Assembly (NCBI GenBank): GCA_026392115.1
Contig: JAPLCQ010000089.1
Coordinates: 66,509-106,914 of the forward strand
Source of the DNA: Armatimonadota bacterium
GTDB lineage: Bacteria > Armatimonadota > Chthonomonadetes > Chthonomonadales > CAJBBX01
DNA length: 40,406 bases
Direction: 5' to 3'
Shown here: positions 33,485 through 40,406 of the stretch, piece after piece
How positions within the stretch are numbered: position 1 is the stretch's first letter
Layout of the letters: each line of letters opens with the position of its first letter
Translations under genes and position numbers: made by a program
The notes under the pieces: model-generated
Seen by the model: the letters and a program-made list of their open reading frames with translations, nothing else
Told to the model about the DNA's origin: nothing
Database searches by the model: none

Positions 33485-35074
33485 ATGGCGAAGATACTCA
33501 TCGTTGACGACGAGACGGGCATCCGCAAGACGCTGGCGATCTTCGTCGCCGCCGACGGCCACGAGGTCCTGACCGCCGCCTCCGCGGCCGAGGCCCTCGA
33601 GTTCATGGAGGCGGAGGCGCCCGACATCGTCATCACAGACGTGATGATGCCCGGCGCCGGCGGCATCGACCTGCTCTACCGCGTGCGCGACCGTTGGCCC
33701 GACACCCAGGTCATCGTCATGACCGGCGCTCCGAGCCTCGAGACCGCCCGCGAAGCCATCCGGGCGGGCGCTTTCGACTATCTGGCCAAGCCCGTGGGCA
33801 AGGACACGGTCCGCCGGGTCGCCGCCGCCGCGACGGCCATGCGCGCCGCCATCCTGGACAAGCAGGCGCTGGAGGCCGAGAACGAGCGCTACGAGACCTA
33901 CCTCGAGGAGCTGATCGACGACCGGACCGAGCACCTGCGGCGCCGCGTGCGCCAGATGCGCGAGCTGATGCAGCTGACCGCGGCCGTGAACGCCGGCGCC
34001 GACGAGCAGTCCGTCCTTCGCCGCATCCGGCAGGCGCTGATCAGCGCCTATGGGTTCGATCGCGCCGGCGTCTGGCTCTACGATGACGAGAGCGGGATGA
34101 TACAGGGGACTTACGGCACCGACCGGAACGGCGTCCTGACCGACGAGAGCCACACCCGGCTCCATGTGGACGACCCGGGCGCGGGAGGCTTTGCGCCGGT
34201 GCTCAAGGGCGAGCGTCCGTACCTGTACACCGTCGACATGCAGTCCGAGCACCGCCACGCGGAAGGGCACCACATGCACGGCGTCCTCCACCACCTGGTG
34301 CTGCCCATGCGGGCCGGCGCCGACGCCATCGGCGCCATCGCCATCGACAACGCCCTCACCAACCGCCCCATCGCCGAAGAAGAGGTCGACGACCTCCTGC
34401 CGTTTGCCGCCGTGGCCGCCGTGGCCATCCGCAACAGCCGGCTCAAGGACGCCCTGCGGACGGAGATCGCCGACCGGCAGGAGGCCGTGGCGGCGCTGCA
34501 GTCGCGAACGGCCGAGATGGACTTCCTCTGCGGCGTGGCCAGCGGCATCGCCGGCGCACCGGACGAGGCGAGCCTCTACGCGGCCATCACGGACGCGCTC
34601 CGCCAGAGCGTGCCCTGCTTCAACTTCCTCCTCGCCGCATACAGCCCGGCCATGGGCATGATGCGCGTGGTCCATGCCTGGAGCGCCGCGACCGGCTCCG
34701 CGGATACCTCCGACTGGCCCGTGCTGCCCGTGGCTCCGGCCGGCGCCGGCGTGGCCAGCGCCGTGCTGCGCAGCGGCAAGTCCGCCCTCTTCCCGGACTA
34801 TTCGGCGGCCCGGGCAAGCAGCACGGCCACCTACTACGTCGACAAGGCGGGCGGCGTCCATGACGCCGTTCCGAGCGATGCCCCCGGCGTCCCCCGGTCG
34901 GCGGCCTTTGCGCCTCTTCGCGTCCGCGGCGCGGTCGTGGGCCTGCTGGAGGTCTTCTCCGACCGCCTGGACGCCTACACCCCCGACCACCAGCGCCTCC
35001 TGGAGGCGATCTCCGTCTACGTGGCCGCGGGCCTCCGCAGCCTGGGCATCCTGGAGCGCGTGAGCTACGAGTAG
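33485..35074 (+). CDS. REC-GAF-GAF regulator without output domain
   Basis: 529 residues. The receiver domain (1-120) has the acidic pair in ILIVDDETG, phospho-acceptor Asp52 in IVITDVMMPGAGG, Thr in VIVMTGAPS and Lys in FDYLAKPVGK. A coiled coil (~125-165, ALEAENERYETYLEELIDDR) leads to GAF1 (~170-325; SAYGFDRAGVWLYDDESGMI, AIAIDNALTNRPI). A linker helix (LKDALRTEIADRQEAVAALQ) precedes GAF2 (~350-520; FAPLRVRGAVVGLLEVFSDR). No kinase, cyclase, phosphodiesterase or DNA-binding domain follows, so output must be by protein interaction or by an unrecognised activity. AAAGG lies about 6 bases before the ATG. It is divergent from the TIM-barrel kinase gene and probably part of the same pathway. 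Confidence 0.85.
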   Translation: MAKILIVDDETGIRKTLAIFVAADGHEVLTAASAAEALEFMEAEAPDIVITDVMMPGAGGIDLLYRVRDRWPDTQVIVMTGAPSLETAREAIRAGAFDYLAKPVGKDTVRRVAAAATAMRAAILDKQALEAENERYETYLEELIDDRTEHLRRRVRQMRELMQLTAAVNAGADEQSVLRRIRQALISAYGFDRAGVWLYDDESGMIQGTYGTDRNGVLTDESHTRLHVDDPGAGGFAPVLKGERPYLYTVDMQSEHRHAEGHHMHGVLHHLVLPMRAGADAIGAIAIDNALTNRPIAEEEVDDLLPFAAVAAVAIRNSRLKDALRTEIADRQEAVAALQSRTAEMDFLCGVASGIAGAPDEASLYAAITDALRQSVPCFNFLLAAYSPAMGMMRVVHAWSAATGSADTSDWPVLPVAPAGAGVASAVLRSGKSALFPDYSAARASSTATYYVDKAGGVHDAVPSDAPGVPRSAAFAPLRVRGAVVGLLEVFSDRLDAYTPDHQRLLEAISVYVAAGLRSLGILERVSYE

Positions 35075-35117
35075 CGGCTGCGAGGGGGGCGGGCAAGTTG
35101 AACCCGGAGGTACACCG

Positions 35118-38100
35118 ATGTCGCTACGGCTAACGCTCACCACCCTCGCCCTCCTCCTCTCCGCCGTCCATGCGGGCGCCTTCCCGTCGGGGCGGCCCTC
35201 GCTCAACCTGGACGGCGTGTGGCGGTTCCGCCATGTGGCCGATGACGCGGGCGAGGCCGAGTGGCGCGGCGGCGCGGCGTTTGGGCGCACGATCCGCGTG
35301 CCGGGGTGCTGGGACGTGCAGGGCGTGGGGCAGCCGACCGAACGGATGCGGACCCACGGCCTGGGCGTGGGCTGGTATCGCCGGACGGTGAGCGTGCCGG
35401 CGGGCTTCGGCCGCGGGCGGGTCTGGCTCTGCGTCGGCGGCGTCCACCGGTCGGCGCGCTTCTGGGTGAACGGCCGGCCCGCGGGCGAGCACTGGGGCTA
35501 CCCCGTCGCCTTCCGAGCCGACGTGACCGACCTGCTGCGGCCCGGCGCCGAGCAGGAGGTCGTCATCGCCGTGGACAGCCGCCGCCACAAGGAGCGCGAC
35601 CCGCTGGCCGGCGCCTTCGACCTGATGGACTACATGGACGTGGACTGGGGCGGCATCTTCGGCCACGTCACGCTGGAGACCACCGGCGAGGCGCGCCTGG
35701 AGAGCGTCTTCGTGCGGCCCGATCCGGCCGGCCGGCGCGCGCGGGTCGACGTGGAGACCGCGGGCGCCGTGCCGCCGGACGCCGTGCTGGAGTGCGTGGT
35801 GCGCGGCTCCGGCGCGGCCGCCTGGCGCACCCGCGCCCCTGCCGGGACTCGGGCCACGCTGGACCTGCGGCTGCCCGGCGCGCCGCTCTGGACGACCTAC
35901 TCCCCGAAGCTCCTCACCGCCGAGGTGACGCTGACCTCCGGCGCGACGACGCTGGACAGGCGCACGATCCGTTTCGGCCTGCGGCGGCTGGAGGTGCGGG
36001 GCGGCGAGTTCCTGCTCAACGGCGACAAGCTCTTCCTGCACGGCTACGGCGACGACTGGACCTTCCCAACCACCGTTACGGGACCGACGACGCTGCCCGA
36101 GTGGCGGGCCTACCTGCGGACGCGCAAGGACTACGGCTTCAACGCCGTGCGCCACCACTCCACCATGCCGCCCGAGGAGTATCTGGACGCCGCCGACGAG
36201 GTGGGCATCCTCGTGCAGCCCGAACTGCCCGTGGTCTACGAGCCCTTCTTCGCCGCAGCCACGCCCGCAGGGCGCGACCTCTACCGCGCCGTCTGGTCGG
36301 GCTACATCCGGCAGATGCGCAACCACGCCTCGGTCCTCGCCTGGTGCATGGGCAACGAGCAGTACAACGGAACCGTGCTCTCGACCGAGCTTTACCGCAC
36401 GGCCAGGGGTCTCGACCCCACGCGGCCCGTGGTCGACACCGACGGCGTGCCGCCCGGCGCCCGGCGGCCCACGCTGGACTACCTGAGCACGCAGTTCGAG
36501 GAGTGGGCCATCCCCTGGGGATCCAAGATCGGCAAGTACCGCACGCCGTCGCCGCCGCCCGCGCCGCTGGTGGTCCACGAGATGTCCAACCTCTCCGTGC
36601 TGCCCAATCCGGCCGACGTCCCGCTCTATGCCGGCGGGGTGCGTCCCACCTGGCTCGAGGCGATGCGGGGCGCCGTGGACCGCCGCGGCCTGGCGGCCGA
36701 ACTCCCCGCCATGCGCCGCGCGTCGGCCCGGTTGCAGGCGTCGCAGTTGAAGCTGAACATCGAGGCCGCGCGCCTCAACCCGCGCATCAAGGGCCACCAC
36801 CAGTGGCTCTTCCGCGACTACTGGAGCCAGAGCACGGGCTTCGTCGACCAGTTCGACCGGCCACGGGCCATCACACCGGACGTTTCTCGCCGCTTCATCG
36901 GCCCGGCCGTGCTCCTCTGGGACCGGGACCGGGCCGCGTACCGGAGCGGCGAGGGCGTGCCGGTGCGGCTCTACCTGTCGGACTACAGGCACGCCTCCGC
37001 CGGCAAGCTGGGTGCGCTGACGGCCCGTCTGGGCGCGCAGGCGATCACGCTGAAGCCTCCGGCGCGCGTCGGCGGGCGGGGCGTCATCGGGCCGTGGACC
37101 GGGCTAGCGCGCGCGCCCAGGGCCTCGGTGCCGCTGAAGCTGACGCTGGCAGCACGCTGCGGCGCCCTGGTCAACGAGTGGCCGATCTGGGTCTACCCGG
37201 CCCCGGCGCCGGGCAAGGCATCCGATGTGCTGGTCGTCCGCAGCCTGACGCCGAACACGCTGGACGAGCTGGAGCGGGGCCGCTCCGTGCTGGTCACCGA
37301 CGACGGGGCCACCTTCCCCACGCTGCAGGCGCGGTTCAAGACGGCATGGTGGCACGGCGACGACGCAGCCGATCACACCTACGGCAACCAGGTGGCCGAC
37401 CACCCGGCCGTGCGCGGCTTCGCGCCGGAGGGCTATGGCGACCTGCAGGCCGCGAACATGATGGAAGACCGTCCGGTGGTGATGCTGGACGACGTGCCCG
37501 GCGGCATCCGGCCCATCATCGCCTGCCTGGACGTCCCCTGGCGCATGGCCCGCAAGGCCTACCTCTTCGAGGCGCGCGTGGGCCGCGGCAAGCTGCTCGT
37601 CAGCACGCTGAACCTGAGCCGGACCGCCCGAGCCGCCGACCCGGCCGCCGCCTGGCTCCGCGCCCGCCTGGAGGCCTACGCCGCGGGCGACGCCTTCCGC
37701 CCGGCGGCCGAGATCCCCGTCGAGTGGCTCCGCAAGCGCGTTACAGAGACCGGGCTGCCCGACCCGGCCGACTGGTCCGAGGGCTTCGGCGCCGTCGTCG
37801 CCTCCACGGCGAAGGCGGAGCCCTGGCACACGCATCGCGACGACATGGCGCCCACCTACCCCGTGCGGCAGAGCGACGGCGCCCAGAGTCTCCGGTGGCG
37901 AACCGCGCCGGTGCGCCCGAAGCCGGGCTCCGACACGGTGACGCTGGTCTGGGCCGGCGGCATCGGCTGGTCGACCGAGCCCGAGGCGGGAGGCTTCACG
38001 CTGACGGTGAACGGTCGGCACGCGGTGGAGTTCCCGTTCACGGTCACGGGCGGGCAGTGGTCGAGCGCCGACGGAACGGTGCGGCTGCGCTACACCGTTC

Positions 38101-38273
38101 GGCGCACCATCGCGCCGGATTCCTTCGGTCTCTTCTTCCTGACGGCCCCGGTCGGCCTCTTCGAGCCGGGCAGGCCCGCCGAGATCGAGGTGAGGGCCCC
38201 GGGCAACGGCTCCAAGCGCTGGTTCGCGCTGGCCCCCTACCGCGACGCCGCCTCCAGGGAGGCCGAGCCGTAG
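35118..38273 (+). CDS. Secreted glycoside hydrolase family 2 enzyme (beta-galactosidase/glucuronidase-like)
   Basis: 1,051 residues with a signal peptide (LTLTTLALLLSAVHAGAF). The GH2 sugar-binding jelly roll follows (LNLDGVWRF, IRVPGCWDVQG, VGWYRRTVSVP, FWVNGRPAGEHWGYPVAF), then an Ig-like domain. The TIM barrel has acid/base Glu414 in AWCMGNEQYNG and likely nucleophile Glu488 in VVHEMSNLS; FLLNGDKLFLHGYGDDW marks the barrel start. The last ~450 residues include segments I do not recognise. The substrate (galactoside, mannoside or glucuronide) is not resolved. GGAGG lies 7 bases before the ATG. It starts 43 bases after the REC-GAF-GAF gene in the same direction, so co-transcription is plausible and links sugar sensing to polysaccharide breakdown. 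Confidence 0.88.
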   Translation: MSLRLTLTTLALLLSAVHAGAFPSGRPSLNLDGVWRFRHVADDAGEAEWRGGAAFGRTIRVPGCWDVQGVGQPTERMRTHGLGVGWYRRTVSVPAGFGRGRVWLCVGGVHRSARFWVNGRPAGEHWGYPVAFRADVTDLLRPGAEQEVVIAVDSRRHKERDPLAGAFDLMDYMDVDWGGIFGHVTLETTGEARLESVFVRPDPAGRRARVDVETAGAVPPDAVLECVVRGSGAAAWRTRAPAGTRATLDLRLPGAPLWTTYSPKLLTAEVTLTSGATTLDRRTIRFGLRRLEVRGGEFLLNGDKLFLHGYGDDWTFPTTVTGPTTLPEWRAYLRTRKDYGFNAVRHHSTMPPEEYLDAADEVGILVQPELPVVYEPFFAAATPAGRDLYRAVWSGYIRQMRNHASVLAWCMGNEQYNGTVLSTELYRTARGLDPTRPVVDTDGVPPGARRPTLDYLSTQFEEWAIPWGSKIGKYRTPSPPPAPLVVHEMSNLSVLPNPADVPLYAGGVRPTWLEAMRGAVDRRGLAAELPAMRRASARLQASQLKLNIEAARLNPRIKGHHQWLFRDYWSQSTGFVDQFDRPRAITPDVSRRFIGPAVLLWDRDRAAYRSGEGVPVRLYLSDYRHASAGKLGALTARLGAQAITLKPPARVGGRGVIGPWTGLARAPRASVPLKLTLAARCGALVNEWPIWVYPAPAPGKASDVLVVRSLTPNTLDELERGRSVLVTDDGATFPTLQARFKTAWWHGDDAADHTYGNQVADHPAVRGFAPEGYGDLQAANMMEDRPVVMLDDVPGGIRPIIACLDVPWRMARKAYLFEARVGRGKLLVSTLNLSRTARAADPAAAWLRARLEAYAAGDAFRPAAEIPVEWLRKRVTETGLPDPADWSEGFGAVVASTAKAEPWHTHRDDMAPTYPVRQSDGAQSLRWRTAPVRPKPGSDTVTLVWAGGIGWSTEPEAGGFTLTVNGRHAVEFPFTVTGGQWSSADGTVRLRYTVRRTIAPDSFGLFFLTAPVGLFEPGRPAEIEVRAPGNGSKRWFALAPYRDAASREAEP

Positions 38274-38289
38274 ACGCCCGATTTGCCCC

Positions 38290-38318
38290 TTGACAAGCCA
38301 GATGCAACCCGCTATCAT
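38290..38318 (+). promoter_or_regulatory. Near-consensus sigma-70-type promoter
   Basis: A perfect TTGACA (38290-38295), a 17-base spacer and TATCAT (38313-38318, 5 of 6) lie 17 bases after the GH2 stop codon. It is the best promoter match I noticed in the window. It would drive the following repeat region and the Rhs gene. Confidence 0.7.
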
Positions 38319-38482
38319 GTGTGTGCGTCAAGTACTTAAAGTCTTCAGCAGGTCAGTGACGGGCTGGTTCGTGGTTCTCGTGGGATGATCAGAGATGCAA
38401 ACGGCACGGTTAGTTCTCATGCCGGCGCTTGCCGGCACGGCACAGTCAGGCGGATGCAGCCAACCGCCCCCCTCTACGCCTG

Positions 38483-38705
38483 CCCGCACCGCCTTTGCCG
38501 TCGCCCTGAGCAACGCGAAGGGCCCCGACTCCAGCGTCGCACCCATGTATCTTGGCGCGAAGCGCAGGCCCTCGCCCGCCGCAACGCAGCGCAGACAAGC
38601 CACCTGGCCGATTGAGTCGGGGTGCTTCACTCCGTTCAGCACGACGGCCAACGGCGCCGCCCGCACCGCCTTTGCCGTCGCCCTGAGCAACGCGAAGGGC
38701 CCCGA
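38483..38705. repeat. Two direct copies of a dispersed CCTGAGCAACGCGAAGGGCC-type repeat
   Basis: A 46-base unit beginning CCCGCACCGCCTTTGCCGTC occurs at 38483-38528 and again, 177 bases on, at 38660-38705. Partial similarity continues past each copy (GGCGCACCCATG / CGTCGCACCCATG). Spurious translation gives AFAVALSNAKGP and, on the other strand, LNGVKHPDS, the signature of the widespread HPERSEG-type intergenic repeats. Confidence 0.8.
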
Positions 38706-38745
38706 CGCCGGCGGCGCACCCATGCGCCCCGGCGCCTCGGCAGTC

Positions 38746-38790
38746 CGTGGACGTCCGTGTCCGTCCGTGTGTGTCCGTGTGTGTCCGTGG
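38746..38790. repeat. GTCCGTGT-type repeat array
   Basis: At least five GTCCGTG units with 0-4-base spacers. They match the family at 17676-17707 and 18727-18763. Confidence 0.75.
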
Positions 38791-38852
38791 CGAAGTCTAG
38801 CTCGCACCGCACACGGACCCGCCGGAGCGTCCGAAGCAGCACTAACAACAAG

Positions 38853-38961
38853 GGCCGCCCGGCTCGTCTCCCGTGCAAGAGCGATGAACCGGGCGGCCGC
38901 ACCCTGAAGGGGGTACGCCGGTATTGTACCGGCTACGCCTTCAGGCCGACCGCCCTGAAGG
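38853..38961 (+). promoter_or_regulatory. Structured 5' leader with alternative stems reaching the Shine-Dalgarno
   Basis: Stem 1: GGCCGCCCGG (38853-38862) with CCGGGCGGCC (38889-38898), a perfect 10 bp. Stem 2: CCTGAAGG (38903-38910) plus GCCGGTA pairing with TACCGGC plus CCTTCAGG (38938-38945), around a TTG loop. Stem 3, exclusive with stem 2: the same CCTTCAGG (38938-38945) with CCTGAAGG (38954-38961), 8 bp with an 8-base loop. Stem 3 takes up the start of the AAGGAGGG Shine-Dalgarno of the Rhs gene. This layout fits a translational on/off switch. No known riboswitch class was recognised. Confidence 0.5.
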
Positions 38962-38970
38962 AGGGAATGA

Positions 38971-39462
38971 ATGAGCCGTTCCGTTCGCAGACTTCAGCGC
39001 TTCGCACGATGGCTGACAGGCCCGCTCGCCCTGAGCCTGCTGACCGCCTGCGTGCCGGCTGCGCCGGCCTCAGCCGCCGCGCCCCGCTCGACCCGTCCAA
39101 CCCGACAGTCCCGTTCCGTCCAACCCCCTCCCGCCGCCAAGAAGGGCTCGATTCGCCTTATGGGCGGCGGCGGCGAGAACCACGTCATCTCCGTGGATCC
39201 TGCGCCCGGCACCACGTACTCCTGGGAAGGCACGTCCGCCGGGACCAACACCGGCAACGGCAACAAGCTCACCCGGATCCCGCTCGTGGGCTGGACCGCC
39301 CGCGGCGGCATGCCCGTGGAGTTCGCCCTCTACCACAACAGCCAGGGCACCCACAACAGCGAACTCGGGTACAAGTGGACCTTCTCGTACGACATCTACT
39401 CGGCCGTGGACGCCGGCGGCAACGTCACGGTCCACTGGGGTGACGGGTCTACGACACGCTGA
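38971..39462 (+). CDS. Rhs/YD-repeat lipoprotein, N-terminal part up to a frameshift
   Basis: 163 residues in this frame. The signal peptide ends in a lipobox LTAC (FARWLTGPLALSLLTAC), so a lipidated exported protein is likely. A Pro/Ser/Thr/Arg-rich linker follows, then an Rhs-type N-terminal domain (NKLTRIPLVGWTARGGMPVE, HNSELGYKWTFSYDIYS, VTVHWGDGS). The frame then breaks at about 39444-39450 and stops at 39462, while the Rhs sequence goes on in another frame. ATG 38971 has AAGGAGGG 5 bases upstream. The upstream hairpins may control translation. Confidence 0.7.
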   Translation: MSRSVRRLQRFARWLTGPLALSLLTACVPAAPASAAAPRSTRPTRQSRSVQPPPAAKKGSIRLMGGGGENHVISVDPAPGTTYSWEGTSAGTNTGNGNKLTRIPLVGWTARGGMPVEFALYHNSQGTHNSELGYKWTFSYDIYSAVDAGGNVTVHWGDGSTTR

Positions 39463-40406
39463 CCGCCAACGGCAGCCCCATCGCCAGCTACGACCTGAAG
39501 ACGAAGGATCAGATCACCTACCGGTTCACCCAGCCCAACGGCGCCGGCTGGTACTGCACCACCATCAAAGACCTTCGCGACAACACCATAACCATCGGGC
39601 ATAACGCCAACAACTTCGTTACCAGCGTCACCGACCCCACCAGCCGAGTCATTGCCGTCGCCTATGACGCCAACAACCGGATCAGCACGGTCACCGACCC
39701 GCTCAACCGCCAGTGGAGCCTCAGCTACACCAGCGGCAACCTCACCCAGGTCACCTGGCCCACCGTGGGCGGCGCGAGCCCGAACATGGCGTTCGGCTAC
39801 GACGCCAACCACTGCATCACCACGCTGACGGACCGCCGCGGCAAGAGCTGGACCTTCGCCTACTACAGCGACTGCAGCCTCAACTGGCTGAAGGACCCCA
39901 CCAACAACCAGACCACGCTGACCTACACCTCCGGCCAGACGGTGATCACGGACCCGAACAGCCACACCGTGAAGCACAACTACGCGTCGGGCCGGCTGTC
40001 GTCGGTGGTCGACCAGCTCAACAACACCGAGTCCTACACCTACAACACGGCCAAGCAGGTCACCCGCGTCACCGACCGGCGCGGCGAGACCTGGGACCGG
40101 ACCTACGACAGCATGGGCAACGTGCTGACGGTGACCGACCCGCTGAGCCACACCACGACGCTCACCTACAACTCGCGGAACCAGCCGCTGACCATGACGA
40201 CCCATATGGGCAAGCAGACGGCCATCACCTACTCGGCCAACGGCCTGCCCACCACGGTGGAACTGAAGGACTCGGGCGGCGTCACCCGCAGCACCACGAC
40301 CTACGCCTGGGGCGCCTACGGCACGCTGAGCAGTAAGACCGACGACAACGACCACGAGACCACCTACGGCCGCGACACCAACGGCCACCTGACCAGCGTG
40401 ACCACG
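39444..40406 (+). CDS. Rhs/YD-repeat protein, continuation in a shifted frame, truncated by the window end
   Basis: From 39450 (TAC GAC ACG) this frame is open to the window edge. It encodes YDTLTANGSPIASYDL followed by YD-type repeats of about 20 residues: YDANNRISTVTDPLNRQWSL, YDANHCITTLTDRRGKSW, YNTAKQVTRVTDRRGETWDR, YDSMGNVLTVTDPLSHTTTL. YD repeats build the beta-cage shell of Rhs/teneurin-type proteins, which may enclose a C-terminal toxin; the C-terminus is outside the window. It is the same gene as the 38971 fragment. The change of frame equals one lost base near 39444-39450, from mutation or sequencing error. A stop at 39441 in this frame shows it cannot extend further upstream. Confidence 0.75.

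Larger units (their letters stand above)
38274..38970 (+). other. 697-base interval: promoter, repeats and structured leader, no convincing gene
   Basis: This interval holds, in order, a near-consensus promoter (38290-38318), a direct repeat pair (38483-38528 and 38660-38705), a GTCCGTGT array (38746-38790), and the hairpins at 38853-38961. Open frames here, on both strands, are made of repeat-derived Ala/Pro/Arg-rich sequence (for example ARTAFAVALSNAKGP) and were not accepted as genes. If transcription starts at the promoter, the Rhs gene has a 5' leader of roughly 645 bases. Confidence 0.6.

Noticed and set aside
38328-38907. Open frames on both strands in the repeat interval
   Set aside because: Their peptides (AFAVALSNAKGP, LNGVKHPDS, TRTHTDGHGRP) are translations of dispersed repeats and GTCCGTGT arrays; no Shine-Dalgarno or family match.
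38853-38961. Known riboswitch (cyclic-di-GMP, cobalamin, SAM, glycine)
   Set aside because: None of the conserved core sequences of these classes could be found; only stem complementarity supports regulation.
1-40406. tRNA, rRNA, insertion sequence, prophage or replication origin
   Set aside because: No cloverleaf with a GTTC-loop context, rRNA block, transposase/integrase motif or DnaA-box cluster was noticed by eye; a covariance-model scan would be needed to exclude small RNAs.

Overview
The window is a strongly GC-rich bacterial segment. It carries lipid A/Kdo genes (waaA, lpxK, an LpxL-type acyltransferase, kdsB), an RND efflux pair and several exported proteins, so the organism is a diderm (Gram-negative-type) bacterium. 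Secreted beta-helix, LamG, GH2 and sulfatase-superfamily proteins, an Rhs protein, GTG/TTG starts and abundant intergenic mosaic repeats suggest an environmental bacterium of a Planctomycetota, Armatimonadota or Hydrogenedentota type. That placement is an inference from gene style, not a marker-gene result. I see no rRNA, tRNA, CRISPR array, transposase or phage gene.

Layout. 1-2485: 5'-truncated secreted beta-helix/LamG protein with a frameshift. 2594-3010: hotdog thioesterase. 3012-3415: two tandem 204-bp repeats that run into the 3' end of a YcxB-like membrane protein gene (3264-3884, minus). 4106-9630 (minus): a tetR - periplasmic adaptor - RND permease operon with a consensus-like promoter and a 24-bp dyad operator. 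9818-15808 (minus): a 1,996-residue exported protein made of six glycine-rich repeats of about 263 residues, then a CARDB-like and three Ig-like domains. 16127-17533 (minus): a sulfatase-superfamily gene broken by an in-frame TAG. 17736-18713: a small membrane protein. 18792-22955 (minus): the operon waaA-lpxK-lpxL-kdsB, with every junction a 4-base overlap. 23210-25258: a GBE1-like branching enzyme that converges on and overlaps a methyltransferase gene (25225-25881). 26000-26992: a DUF123-GNAT fusion. 27014-28783: an exported purple-acid-phosphatase-like enzyme. 28855-30282 (minus): a nitronate monooxygenase/PfaD-like flavoprotein.

30420-35074 is the most unusual part. A sensor kinase whose input domain is a complete sugar phosphate isomerase/epimerase TIM barrel (TIM-GAF-GAF-HisKA-HATPase) lies 8 bases upstream of a stand-alone receiver gene. 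Divergently, across 126 bases with mirror-image TAGAAT -10 boxes, lies a REC-GAF-GAF regulator. Neither receiver protein has an output domain. A secreted GH2 hydrolase (35118-38273) follows the REC-GAF-GAF gene in the same direction.

From 38290 a near-consensus promoter reads into a repeat-rich stretch of about 650 bases. It ends in a structured leader whose alternative pairing covers the Shine-Dalgarno of an Rhs/YD-repeat lipoprotein gene, itself frameshifted and running off the window. Three genes are disrupted (two frameshifts, one amber). Either genome decay or assembly error could explain this.
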